Assembly (NCBI GenBank): GCA_947442105.1
Contig: CANEVH010000036.1
Location: forward strand, 1 to 42,110
DNA length: 42,110 nucleotides
Reading direction: 5' to 3'
DNA from: Comamonadaceae bacterium
GTDB taxonomy: Bacteria; Pseudomonadota; Gammaproteobacteria; Burkholderiales; Burkholderiaceae_C
Under the pieces are notes generated by a model. It made no database searches, was not told the origin of the DNA, and saw only the letters and a list, made by a program, of their open reading frames with translations. Of this stretch, positions 30,919-39,223 are shown piece by piece (position 1 is the first letter of the stretch; every line of letters begins with the position of its first letter). The position numbers were made by a program, and so were the translations under genes.

Positions 30919-31218
30919 ATGCCACCCGCTGCACGCCTCACAGATATGCATACCTGTCCCATGGTGACGCCGGGCGTGCCCCCTATCCCGCATGTGGGTG
31001 GGCCGGTGATTGGCCCTGGGATTCCCACCGTTTTGATTGGCAAATTGCCTGCGGCCGTGGTGGGCGACAACGCGGTGTGCGTGGGCCCGCCAGACGCGAT
31101 TGTCAAAGGTTCTGCCACGGTGATGATAGGTGGCAAGCCAGCGGCGCGTGTGGGCGACACCACGGCCCACGGCGGCTCCATCACCTTGGGCTTGCCTACT
31201 GTCATGATCGGAGGCTAG
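30919..31218 (+). CDS. PAAR-repeat spike-tip protein (Pvc10-like)
   Basis: The 99-residue protein opens M-P-P-A-A-R-L-T-D-M-H-T-C-P, containing the PAAR motif and a likely metal-binding His/Cys. It continues with strand-turn repeats (G-G-K-P-A-A-R-V-G-D-T-T-A-H-G-G-S-I), including a second His. Such proteins form the sharp metal-stabilised cone on the VgrG spike. It lies 20 bases after the spike gene and ends two bases before the gp25-like gene. Confidence 0.95.
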   Translation: MPPAARLTDMHTCPMVTPGVPPIPHVGGPVIGPGIPTVLIGKLPAAVVGDNAVCVGPPDAIVKGSATVMIGGKPAARVGDTTAHGGSITLGLPTVMIGG

Positions 31219-31220
31219 GC

Positions 31221-31628
31221 ATGGCGTTTTTAGGACGAGGCTGGAGCTTTCCACCGCGCTTTGACAGCAACAAGCACTTGGTGATGGTGGAGGACGTGCG
31301 CGACATCGAAGAAAGCCTCCACATCCTGTTGGCAACGCATTGCGGTGAACGGGTCATGCTTCCCACTTACGGCACCACGCTGCATCGCCTGATGTTTGAA
31401 AACGCCGATGAAAGCCTGCTCACCGCGCTCAAAGACACGCTCGCAAAAGCCATTTTGTTTTTTGAGCCGCGCGTGGAACTGATGCGCGTTGACGCCCATA
31501 TTTCTGCCCAAGACTGGGCCTGCATGGAGCTGCTGCTGGACTACCGCATCCGCACCACCAACACCCGCCACAACATGGTTTACCCGCTGTATTTTGACCA
31601 AGCCAGCCAAGCCGTTTCGGCTCGCTAA
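31221..31628 (+). CDS. gp25-like baseplate wedge protein (Pvc9-like)
   Basis: The 135-residue protein is homologous to T4 gp25/TssE. It has G-W-S-F-P-P-R-F near the start, V-E-D-V-R-D-I-E-E-S-L-H-I-L-L and the conserved G-E-R-V-M-L-P-T-Y-G (about residues 45-54; the E-R pair is typical). The C-terminal part contains Y-R-I-R-T-T-N-T-R-H-N. It links the sheath's first ring to the baseplate and starts sheath polymerisation. ATG 31221 is two bases after the PAAR stop. Confidence 0.93.
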   Translation: MAFLGRGWSFPPRFDSNKHLVMVEDVRDIEESLHILLATHCGERVMLPTYGTTLHRLMFENADESLLTALKDTLAKAILFFEPRVELMRVDAHISAQDWACMELLLDYRIRTTNTRHNMVYPLYFDQASQAVSAR

Positions 31629-31641
31629 AGCACACTAAACT

Positions 31642-34600
31642 ATGCACGCCGGAACCCAACAAGACGAACGCTTGGCGCCGCCGCTGGATCCCGAGCGCGC
31701 CTCGCCCTTTTTGCGACCCGACGAACTCACCCTGGCGACACGCCTGCGGCTAACCCTGGGTCTGGCCCGGCAAATGCGCTTTGTGGACGACGTGGGCCTG
31801 CAGCAAGGCCTGTGGGGCGATGCCCTGGAACAAGACCTGAGCTTTGTGCTGGCCGACATCAGCAACACCGCCGCCGTCGAACGCGAGGCCCGTGTCTTGG
31901 CGCTGTGGCCGCGCATGTCCGAGCACCAGCAATGGCAGACCTGCTTGCAACAGGCCCAACAACTCGATGCATGGTGCGCGCAGTTGGAGTTGCACACCGC
32001 AGCTTCGCCCGAACCGACCCATTCCCCAACACAGACCACTGCCCCAACAGCGGCTATCGGACCGCGCTTGCTGCAGCAGTTGCAAGCCCAGCTCGACGGG
32101 GAACTGGGCCGCTTGCTCATGCAGCTACACAGCACGTTTGGCCAGGGCGACGACCGTGCATTGGCGCTGCTGCGTGCACGCGTAGACCGGCGGTATCCGC
32201 CCCTGCCTGTCGCGGCCCATGGGAACGCGCTGCGCCAGCTATGGCTGGGCTTGTGCCATGCACAGCGCAAGCTCGCCGTGCTAGCCACCGAGCTACTGCC
32301 TGCCAGCATGCAGTTGGGCGACCACGATCCGGCCATGGGGGCATTGCTCAGCCTGGTGCAACTGGTGCACATGAGCCGCACACCCTTGGACGAATTCACC
32401 AACCGCCTGACCCGCTATTACTACCAAGACCGCCTGGGCTTTGCGCCCGCGCAGGCAAAAGCTGACCGGGTGCATGTGCTGCTGGAGCGCGATCCGCGAT
32501 TTGCCAAACCCGTCCTCCTGCCGCTGGGCGCCCACTTCATGGGCGGCAAAGATGCACGCGGCCAAGCGCTGCACTACTGCGCAGAGCAAGAGCTGCTGCT
32601 GAGCACGCTCAAGGTTCAAAGCCTGCTGGCCCTGCGCCTGGAAAGTGACCCCCGCATTTCGCCCGAATACGAGTTCGCCTACGCCACCCAAGCGCGCGCG
32701 CTCACACTGCAGCCGCCCACGCCCGAACAAGCCGCACTGGCGCGCGCCCGCGCCTGGCCGCTGCTGGGCGGGCCCGGCAGCACGGACTTTGGGGCCGCGC
32801 GCCAAGGGCTGGCCATCGCCTCGCCCCTGCTGCATCTCAGTGAGGGCGAGCGCGACATCACCATCGATTTGCAACTCAGCCATCCCGCTGGCGCAGACAA
32901 TCTGCTCAAAAGCGCGCTCGACGCCCTGGCCCGCAGCACGCAAGCCAACCTGGCCGGTGACCCGCCGACGGACGATGTTCGCGCGCGCTGGTTGTCTGCC
33001 TTCAAGCGCTTGGCCATTTACGAGGGCATACCACTCCCCACCGACGACGAACAGGCAGCGCTGCGACTGGGTGCGCTGCTGGACGCACTGCCCGCCACAA
33101 ACACCCCGCCTAGCCCAGACCTGCCCCCGGCAAGCAGTGCCTGGCTGCGCTTCTTGCTGTCCCTGTGCCTGGACGCCGCTAGCCCCGACGCATTGCGCCC
33201 CCGCTTAGGCCGCTTTTTTGCGGTGTGGATCAGCAGCCAAGAAACGCTGGATGCGCCAGACCTGGCCGCCCTGCGCGGCCACGCGCAACAGATACTAGGC
33301 CCCCACCAGGGCGCAGCGCTGCAAGTGGACAACCCTTTGTCGCTGGTCTACGGCAGCAAACCCCTGGAGCGCTCCCTGGTCTTTGACCGCGTGTTTCGAG
33401 GGCTGTGGCAGGCCCAGCTCAGCACCGCCACCGGCTGGTTCGCGCCCGGCGAGGTGTTTGTCAACCGCATAGAGCCCGGCGACCGCGAGACCACCGGCAC
33501 CTTGCGGCTGCGCATCACACTGCCCGCGTCGGCGCCGGCCATCCAGGCCTGCACCACGGCAGTCCATGGCGCGCAGTGGCCGTTCCTGCCCGTGGTGCAA
33601 CTGGATTTGAACAGCCAAACGCGGGTGTTTGGCTGCTCTTTGTTGCAACACATCGCGCTAGACGCCGTGCAGTTGCACGTCAGTGCCCGCCATGTGCGCC
33701 AACTGCTGCTCTACAACCAGCTGGGTCGTCTGGATGCCAGCAAGCCGTTTCTCCCCTTTGGGCCGCTGCCCGACCTTTCGGCCTATCTCCTGTTTTCCAA
33801 CGCCGAATTGGCGTCCAAGCCCCTGTGCGCCCTGAGCCTGCAACTGCAATGGGCCGGCCTGCCGGGCGCCGGGCTGGCGAACCACTACAAGGTGTATGCG
33901 CAAGATTCGGCCAGCGCCAGCGGCGAGGCGTTCACCCTGCGCCGCTGGGACGAAGCCAGCTTTACGGTGCGACCCGCGCTCTTTTATGGCGCCCAATGGC
34001 AAGATTGCAGCCGCTCACTGCCCCTGTTTGCCGCGCAAGGACCGCAGCAAACGCTGACCTTGGAGGGAGATGACTTGCGCCGCTTGCACCACCCCGTAGG
34101 CGACGGTGAAAGCCCGGCAGTAGCCGCGCTAGACCAGCGCTGGAACCGCCAGGGTTTTTTCCGCCTGCAACTGGACTGTCCACCAACCGCCTTTGGCCAC
34201 GCGCTCTACCCCCACCTGCTCAGCGACCGCCTCACGCGCAACAGCCGCATCAAACGCGCAGAAAACAAGCTCCCACTGCCCAACGAGCCCTACACACCGC
34301 GCCTAGAGCAAATCAGCGTCAGCTACGCCGCCCAAGAGCGCATCACGCCCCAAAAAAACCATAGCGCTGCGGCCCACGGCAGCCAGTTGTTGCACCTCTG
34401 CCCCTTCGGCCCGCAGCCGCTGCGCCACAGCGGCGCGCAGCAGCGGCACTGCCTGCTGGCAGCGTGGCCGGGTGGCGCGCAGCTCTATATTGGCCTGGGC
34501 GGAGGCGCGCCTGAGGGCACGCTCAGCCTCTTGTTTCAATTGCAAGCCGACGCCGCCGCCGAGTCACTGGACCGACCACGCCCCCACTTGCAGTGGGCCG

Positions 34601-35736
34601 CCTGGTGCGGTTGGCAATGGCGTAGCTTAGAGCCGCATCGCCTGCTGATGGACAGCACGCAGGGCTTGCTGCGCACCGGCATCATGCGCTTGGACTTGCC
34701 CGAGGGCATGACGCCGGACTGCCCCGAGGTGCGCACCGCCGAACCGCGGCCCTTGCTGTGGCTGCGCTTGTCTGCCACGGGCGATTTAGACCTGTTGGCG
34801 CCTGTCCAAGGAATATGGGCGCAAGCCGTCAGTGCGCAGCGCTGGCACCAGGCCACGCCCCAAGCGCCCGACGATACCTTGCAGATACTGCCGGCCAACA
34901 GCATTCAGGCAGTGCAGCCTGCCATCGCGGGGCTTGCCAATGTGCTCCAGCCTTTGGCGTCTTTTGCGCTGGTCCAAGCGGAGAACGAGTCGCGCATGCG
35001 CAGCCGCGCAGCCGAGCGGCTGCGCCACCGCGACCGCGCCATCACCCCCTGGGACATGGAGCGCCTGGTGCTCCAGGCCTTCCCAGAGGTGCAAAGAGCC
35101 AAATGCCTGCCACGGGGCACACCAGCGCAGGGCTACCAGCAGGTGCTGTTGGTGGTGGTGCCAGCGCTCTTGCCGGGTGCAGAAATCGACGCCACGCAGG
35201 CCTACCGCTTGGACGCTGCAACGCTAGATGCCATCGCGCAATTTGTGCTGCAACGCGCCGTTCCCACGCTGCGGCTTTTGGTGCGCAATGCGGTTTATGA
35301 CCGCATCCAGGTGCGTTGCACGCTCAAGCTCAAGGCGGGCGTGCCCAGTGGCGAGCGCTTGCGCGCACTCAACCAGGCCTTGCGCGACTATTTATCCCCC
35401 TGGCGCCCTGGCGGTATCACGGCCCGCTTTGACTGGACACTGCGCGCAGACGAAGTGGAAGCCTATTTGCGCGCGCAGCCTGGGGTGGACAGCGTGGGCG
35501 AGGTGTCGTTGCTCCACATCGTGCGCAATGACCGGGGGCTTCACCGCCTCAACGACAGCGGACGGCCCACCTCGCGCAATCACATTGCGCCATCACAGCC
35601 CTGGAGTTTGGCCCTGCCAGAGCGAAAACATCTGCTGGAACTTAGCGACACAGAGCCAAGCTCCAGCCCGCGCGCCACCGGCCTGGCACGGCTGGCCGTA
35701 GGCGGCAGCTTCATCATTGGTGGGGCACGGGCGTGA
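31642..35736 (+). CDS. Large baseplate J-like protein (Pvc11-like)
   Basis: The 1364-residue protein has a C-terminal ~250 residues that resemble gp6/baseplate-J proteins: R-H-R-D-R-A-I-T-P-W-D-M-E-R-L-V-L, F-P-E-V-Q-R-A-K-C-L-P, then V-P-T-L-R-L-L-V-R-N-A-V-Y-D-R-I-Q-V-R and Y-L-S-P-W-R-P-G-G. The long N-terminal and central parts are Ala/Leu-rich and specific to eCIS. This is the main wedge protein of the baseplate. There is no signal peptide. The stop overlaps the next gene's GTG start. Confidence 0.9.
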   Translation: MHAGTQQDERLAPPLDPERASPFLRPDELTLATRLRLTLGLARQMRFVDDVGLQQGLWGDALEQDLSFVLADISNTAAVEREARVLALWPRMSEHQQWQTCLQQAQQLDAWCAQLELHTAASPEPTHSPTQTTAPTAAIGPRLLQQLQAQLDGELGRLLMQLHSTFGQGDDRALALLRARVDRRYPPLPVAAHGNALRQLWLGLCHAQRKLAVLATELLPASMQLGDHDPAMGALLSLVQLVHMSRTPLDEFTNRLTRYYYQDRLGFAPAQAKADRVHVLLERDPRFAKPVLLPLGAHFMGGKDARGQALHYCAEQELLLSTLKVQSLLALRLESDPRISPEYEFAYATQARALTLQPPTPEQAALARARAWPLLGGPGSTDFGAARQGLAIASPLLHLSEGERDITIDLQLSHPAGADNLLKSALDALARSTQANLAGDPPTDDVRARWLSAFKRLAIYEGIPLPTDDEQAALRLGALLDALPATNTPPSPDLPPASSAWLRFLLSLCLDAASPDALRPRLGRFFAVWISSQETLDAPDLAALRGHAQQILGPHQGAALQVDNPLSLVYGSKPLERSLVFDRVFRGLWQAQLSTATGWFAPGEVFVNRIEPGDRETTGTLRLRITLPASAPAIQACTTAVHGAQWPFLPVVQLDLNSQTRVFGCSLLQHIALDAVQLHVSARHVRQLLLYNQLGRLDASKPFLPFGPLPDLSAYLLFSNAELASKPLCALSLQLQWAGLPGAGLANHYKVYAQDSASASGEAFTLRRWDEASFTVRPALFYGAQWQDCSRSLPLFAAQGPQQTLTLEGDDLRRLHHPVGDGESPAVAALDQRWNRQGFFRLQLDCPPTAFGHALYPHLLSDRLTRNSRIKRAENKLPLPNEPYTPRLEQISVSYAAQERITPQKNHSAAAHGSQLLHLCPFGPQPLRHSGAQQRHCLLAAWPGGAQLYIGLGGGAPEGTLSLLFQLQADAAAESLDRPRPHLQWAAWCGWQWRSLEPHRLLMDSTQGLLRTGIMRLDLPEGMTPDCPEVRTAEPRPLLWLRLSATGDLDLLAPVQGIWAQAVSAQRWHQATPQAPDDTLQILPANSIQAVQPAIAGLANVLQPLASFALVQAENESRMRSRAAERLRHRDRAITPWDMERLVLQAFPEVQRAKCLPRGTPAQGYQQVLLVVVPALLPGAEIDATQAYRLDAATLDAIAQFVLQRAVPTLRLLVRNAVYDRIQVRCTLKLKAGVPSGERLRALNQALRDYLSPWRPGGITARFDWTLRADEVEAYLRAQPGVDSVGEVSLLHIVRNDRGLHRLNDSGRPTSRNHIAPSQPWSLALPERKHLLELSDTEPSSSPRATGLARLAVGGSFIIGGARA

Positions 35737-36605
35737 CCAAGCTGCACAGCCGCAAAACCCTGCAAGCCTTGTTTCGCAATGGCGCACTGCCCGCCGAGGA
35801 CGATTTTGCGGCGCTAATCGACTCCACACTGAACATGAGCGATGAGGGCTTTCGCAAAACGCCCGAAAACGGCATTGAGACCTACGCCCCGGTGGGGCGC
35901 GACGCGCTGCTGAGCTTCTACCGCGACCAGTTTCCAGACCGCCCGCTGTGGCGCGTCGGTCTGAGCCCCGCGCAGGACCGCTTGCAGTTTCTCAGCGGCG
36001 ACCAAGCCCAGCCGCTGCTGGGCCTGGAGGCCCCCGTCCTGCCCCCATCCAGCGACGACACCGGCAGTGTGGACGATGGCGGTGTGGACCTCCAAAACCG
36101 CAGGGGTCGCGTAGGCATAGGCTGCACCGAGCCGCGCGACACATTGGACGTGGCGGGCATCGTCGCCAGCAGCGGTCGGCGTGGCCGGCATGCCGTTGCC
36201 ACCCGAATTGCTGCCAACGGCGAATGGCAAGACGTCATCACCGGCTTGCAAGGTTGCCAGGGCTTTGAGCTGGTGGCGGGGGCCGGCGGGCCACAGGGCA
36301 AGGGCCATTTCGGCATGCTGCACGCCATTGCGCTGTGCGCCTTTAACCCGAGTTTTGGCATTCTGGCGTGGTGGCGCCGCCGCCGGGGCATTCGGCAAAC
36401 GCAAGCCTGGTGGGGCCGCCGTTGCGACCGCCTGGAGCTGCGCTGGCACGGCGGCAGTGGTCGCGGCGAAACCTACAGCCTCCAAATTCGCACCGGCTGC
36501 GACTTTGGGCCAGACCAGGTGATTCAGGTCCAGCTCACGCGGCTCTGGTTTGACCCCGACATGGCCGGCAGCTTCCAACCCGCCAGCGGCAAGGCCACGC
36601 CATGA
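35733..36605 (+). CDS. Putative fibre or baseplate-periphery protein of the eCIS
   Basis: The 290-residue protein starts with GTG 35733, overlapping the J-like gene by four bases. The N-terminal part (L-H-S-R-K-T-L-Q-A-L-F-R-N-G) is predicted helical and probably anchors to the baseplate. Near residue 125 comes R-V-G-I-G-C-T-E-P-R-D-T-L-D-V-A-G, close to the V-G-I-G-T-x-x-P-x-x-x-L-D-V-x-G motif of phage tail-fibre proteins. The last part is Trp/Arg-rich. A receptor-binding or fibre-adaptor role is suggested by this motif and the place in the operon, but the protein is much shorter than typical Pvc13 fibres. Confidence 0.6.
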   Translation: MTKLHSRKTLQALFRNGALPAEDDFAALIDSTLNMSDEGFRKTPENGIETYAPVGRDALLSFYRDQFPDRPLWRVGLSPAQDRLQFLSGDQAQPLLGLEAPVLPPSSDDTGSVDDGGVDLQNRRGRVGIGCTEPRDTLDVAGIVASSGRRGRHAVATRIAANGEWQDVITGLQGCQGFELVAGAGGPQGKGHFGMLHAIALCAFNPSFGILAWWRRRRGIRQTQAWWGRRCDRLELRWHGGSGRGETYSLQIRTGCDFGPDQVIQVQLTRLWFDPDMAGSFQPASGKATP

Positions 36606-39223
36606 ACCCGCCCTTGCTTAACCCAGCACCGCGCGCCAGTGCCCTGGCCGCCGTGCTGGGCCAGCGCCCCGACACGGTGGCCCAACGCATCGCCCGCATC
36701 CCCGTGGCGCCAGAGCAGCAAGACCTGCTGGGCTATGAGCGGCTGCGTGAGGCCGCCATCGTGCTAGCCCAGGCCGCCAGCCGAAGCCATTGGACCGACT
36801 ACAACCTGCACGACCCCGGTGTCACCCTGCTGGAGGCGTTTTGCTACGCCCTTACCGAAGATGTCTACGCCAGTCGGCAAAGTGTTCCCGCGCTGCTGGG
36901 CCTGTTTCGGGGCGACGCGCTAGTAGACGAGGCCACTAGCCGCATTCCGGCGGTGGACTTGGCGCAATTCGCCATGCACGGCGCCCCTGCGGTACTGAGC
37001 TGCCGCCCCAGCACGGCGCACGACTACCAGCGCTGGCTGTATGACCGGTGGCCCCAAGCCCGCCACCTGCAAATGCGCCCGCTGTGTGACAGCCACCAAC
37101 GCCCCACCGGGCTGTGGCAGATCAGCCGCCAGGTCTCCCCGGCAGACGCCCAAGACACCGCCCACACCCTGGCCCCAACCCGTGCCTACTGGGGGCAACG
37201 CAACCTGGGTGAAGACCTGCTGGACCCCCAGCTTTTGCTCAAACCGCGCTGGGTGCGCCTGCGCATGGAGATTCGGGTAGACGGCAAGCGCGACTTGGCC
37301 GATTTGCTGGCCGAACTGCTCAAACGCTGTGACGACACCGTATCGGCCCGGCCAGAGCGCAGCCCACTCACAGAGACACCCGACGCCCAGCGCAGCGGCG
37401 GCCCGCTGATGCAGCAAGGCTGGGCATCGGACGCTGAACTAGCGCAGTGCTACGCCGCTGAGCTGCGGTTCAGCGACATGGCGCTGGACTTGCGCGACAT
37501 TGCGGGCGTGCTCAAAGTGGAACACCTGGTCTTGGAAGAAACGCCGGCTTTGAGCGCGCGCAGCGAACTGGCACCACTGGAGGCCACACAAAGCAGCAGC
37601 TTGCCCTTGCGCGGTGAGGGCTGGGCGCTGCGCATGGCCTGGCCCGCATCGCCCCAGGACCTGGAGGGCTGGTGCGTGTACGGCCAAGGCAGCAACGACC
37701 TCATGCCCTTGCACCAGCTGTGGCAACAATTAGAAGATGTGCGCCGTACGCCGCGCCGCGAGGCCTTGCCCGCGCTGCCAGACCCCGTGCGCCCCGCTAG
37801 CGAGCGCAACGCCAAGCCCGCCACACCTTATGTGCCCGCCAGCAGCCACCTGCCCGGCCTCTACCACGCCCAAGGAACACGCCGCAACCCGCAGGACCTG
37901 CAGCCCACCCCCCAAGGCCAGCGCCAGCAGTGGCACGCGTATTTGGCGCTGCTAGAGCAATGGCTGGCCCACAGCCGAGCGCAGCGCCAACACCTGGGCG
38001 CGCTGTTTGACATAGGCCGCGCACTCGGCCCCAGCTACTGGTGGGACTTGCCGGGCAAGGCCCAGTTGCCGGGCTTGGAATCGACGGCGGAAAGCGAAGG
38101 CGTGTACCGGCGCAAGCGCGACTTGCTAGAGCGCGACATTTTTGAGCCCGCCGACGCGGCCCCAGAGCGGCGCAACCGGGTGCTCGACCAGCTGCTGGCC
38201 ATGCACGGCGAGCAGCTCGACTTTGACCCCCTGCAAGGCCTGCCGTGCTACTGGTCCAGCGGCGCCTGGGAGCGCCACCTGTTGCGCTGCAAGCGGCGCT
38301 TCGCACGCCAACTGCTGCCCTTGACCGGGCAGCGCAATGCCGCCTTTAACTACAGCCGCCCCGTGCTGGGTCGGCGTGACAACCTGTGCCCCTTGGGCCT
38401 GCGCCTGGCCTTGATGTTGGGCATGGGCCACCCCTTCACCCGCCTGCTCACGCTACCGCTGCAGTCCCTGGATCTGCAGTTGCTGCCCGACCACGCTGCG
38501 GAGGTAGACGCGCCTGCACAGCCCCAAGCCCACGCGCCAGGGTGGCCGCTGCACCTGGTACCCACCAGCCACCGCCCGTTGCGCGGCGCGGCGCTGCGTC
38601 GAATGGTGCCGCACCTGCGTGCGCAATTGCCACTTTTGTGCGCCGCAGTGCCGCCCGCCTTGCTGCGCAGCGCGGTGCATGCCGATCGCTTTTTTCTGCA
38701 AGACGAGGCAGGGCATTTGGCCCTGTGCCTGCGCGGCGAAGGCGCAGCGCAGCACTGGGTCTTGGCCCGCGTGGCCAATCAACAAAAAGGCCAGCAACTT
38801 GCCACCGACCTTCATCAATTTGCCTGCGCCGTGCAACGCCAAGCCGAGGGCCTGCACCTGGTGGAACACCTGTTGCTGCGCCCGGCGCTCCAGCCCGCCG
38901 ACGCGCTCGCCGCCTTCCACCGCCAGCGCCTGAGCATGGTGCTACCGGCTTGGACCGCGCGCTGTGCCGACCCCCGCTTCCAAACCCTGTGCCGCTCTGC
39001 CTTGGCCATGCACGCCCCGGCACACCTGGAAAGCCGGGTGCTTTTTTTGGACTCGCACGACATGCGCCGCTTTGAGCAGCTCTACGCCGCATGGCTAGAG
39101 GCCAAACGTGCCGCCTGCCAGCACCCGCCCACGCCGGGCCGGCCCCGCGCGCCGCTAGACGCCTGTGCCGCCGCGCTGAGCCAGTTTTTGCAGCCCTTTT
39201 GGAGCGAGGGGCCGCAGCCATGA
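36602..39223 (+). CDS. Pvc12/Afp12-like baseplate protein
   Basis: The 873-residue protein starts at ATG 36602, overlapping the previous stop. Near residue 64 it has W-T-D-Y-N-L-H-D-P-G-V-T-L-L-E-A-F-C-Y-A-L-T-E, the hallmark of the eCIS Pvc12 family and related to baseplate wedge components. The rest is Arg/Leu-rich with several conserved Trp, and near residue 760 it has L-H-L-V-E-H-L-L-L-R-P, also typical of the family. It pairs with the J-like protein in the baseplate wedge. Its stop overlaps the start of the tape-measure gene. Confidence 0.88.
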   Translation: MNPPLLNPAPRASALAAVLGQRPDTVAQRIARIPVAPEQQDLLGYERLREAAIVLAQAASRSHWTDYNLHDPGVTLLEAFCYALTEDVYASRQSVPALLGLFRGDALVDEATSRIPAVDLAQFAMHGAPAVLSCRPSTAHDYQRWLYDRWPQARHLQMRPLCDSHQRPTGLWQISRQVSPADAQDTAHTLAPTRAYWGQRNLGEDLLDPQLLLKPRWVRLRMEIRVDGKRDLADLLAELLKRCDDTVSARPERSPLTETPDAQRSGGPLMQQGWASDAELAQCYAAELRFSDMALDLRDIAGVLKVEHLVLEETPALSARSELAPLEATQSSSLPLRGEGWALRMAWPASPQDLEGWCVYGQGSNDLMPLHQLWQQLEDVRRTPRREALPALPDPVRPASERNAKPATPYVPASSHLPGLYHAQGTRRNPQDLQPTPQGQRQQWHAYLALLEQWLAHSRAQRQHLGALFDIGRALGPSYWWDLPGKAQLPGLESTAESEGVYRRKRDLLERDIFEPADAAPERRNRVLDQLLAMHGEQLDFDPLQGLPCYWSSGAWERHLLRCKRRFARQLLPLTGQRNAAFNYSRPVLGRRDNLCPLGLRLALMLGMGHPFTRLLTLPLQSLDLQLLPDHAAEVDAPAQPQAHAPGWPLHLVPTSHRPLRGAALRRMVPHLRAQLPLLCAAVPPALLRSAVHADRFFLQDEAGHLALCLRGEGAAQHWVLARVANQQKGQQLATDLHQFACAVQRQAEGLHLVEHLLLRPALQPADALAAFHRQRLSMVLPAWTARCADPRFQTLCRSALAMHAPAHLESRVLFLDSHDMRRFEQLYAAWLEAKRAACQHPPTPGRPRAPLDACAAALSQFLQPFWSEGPQP

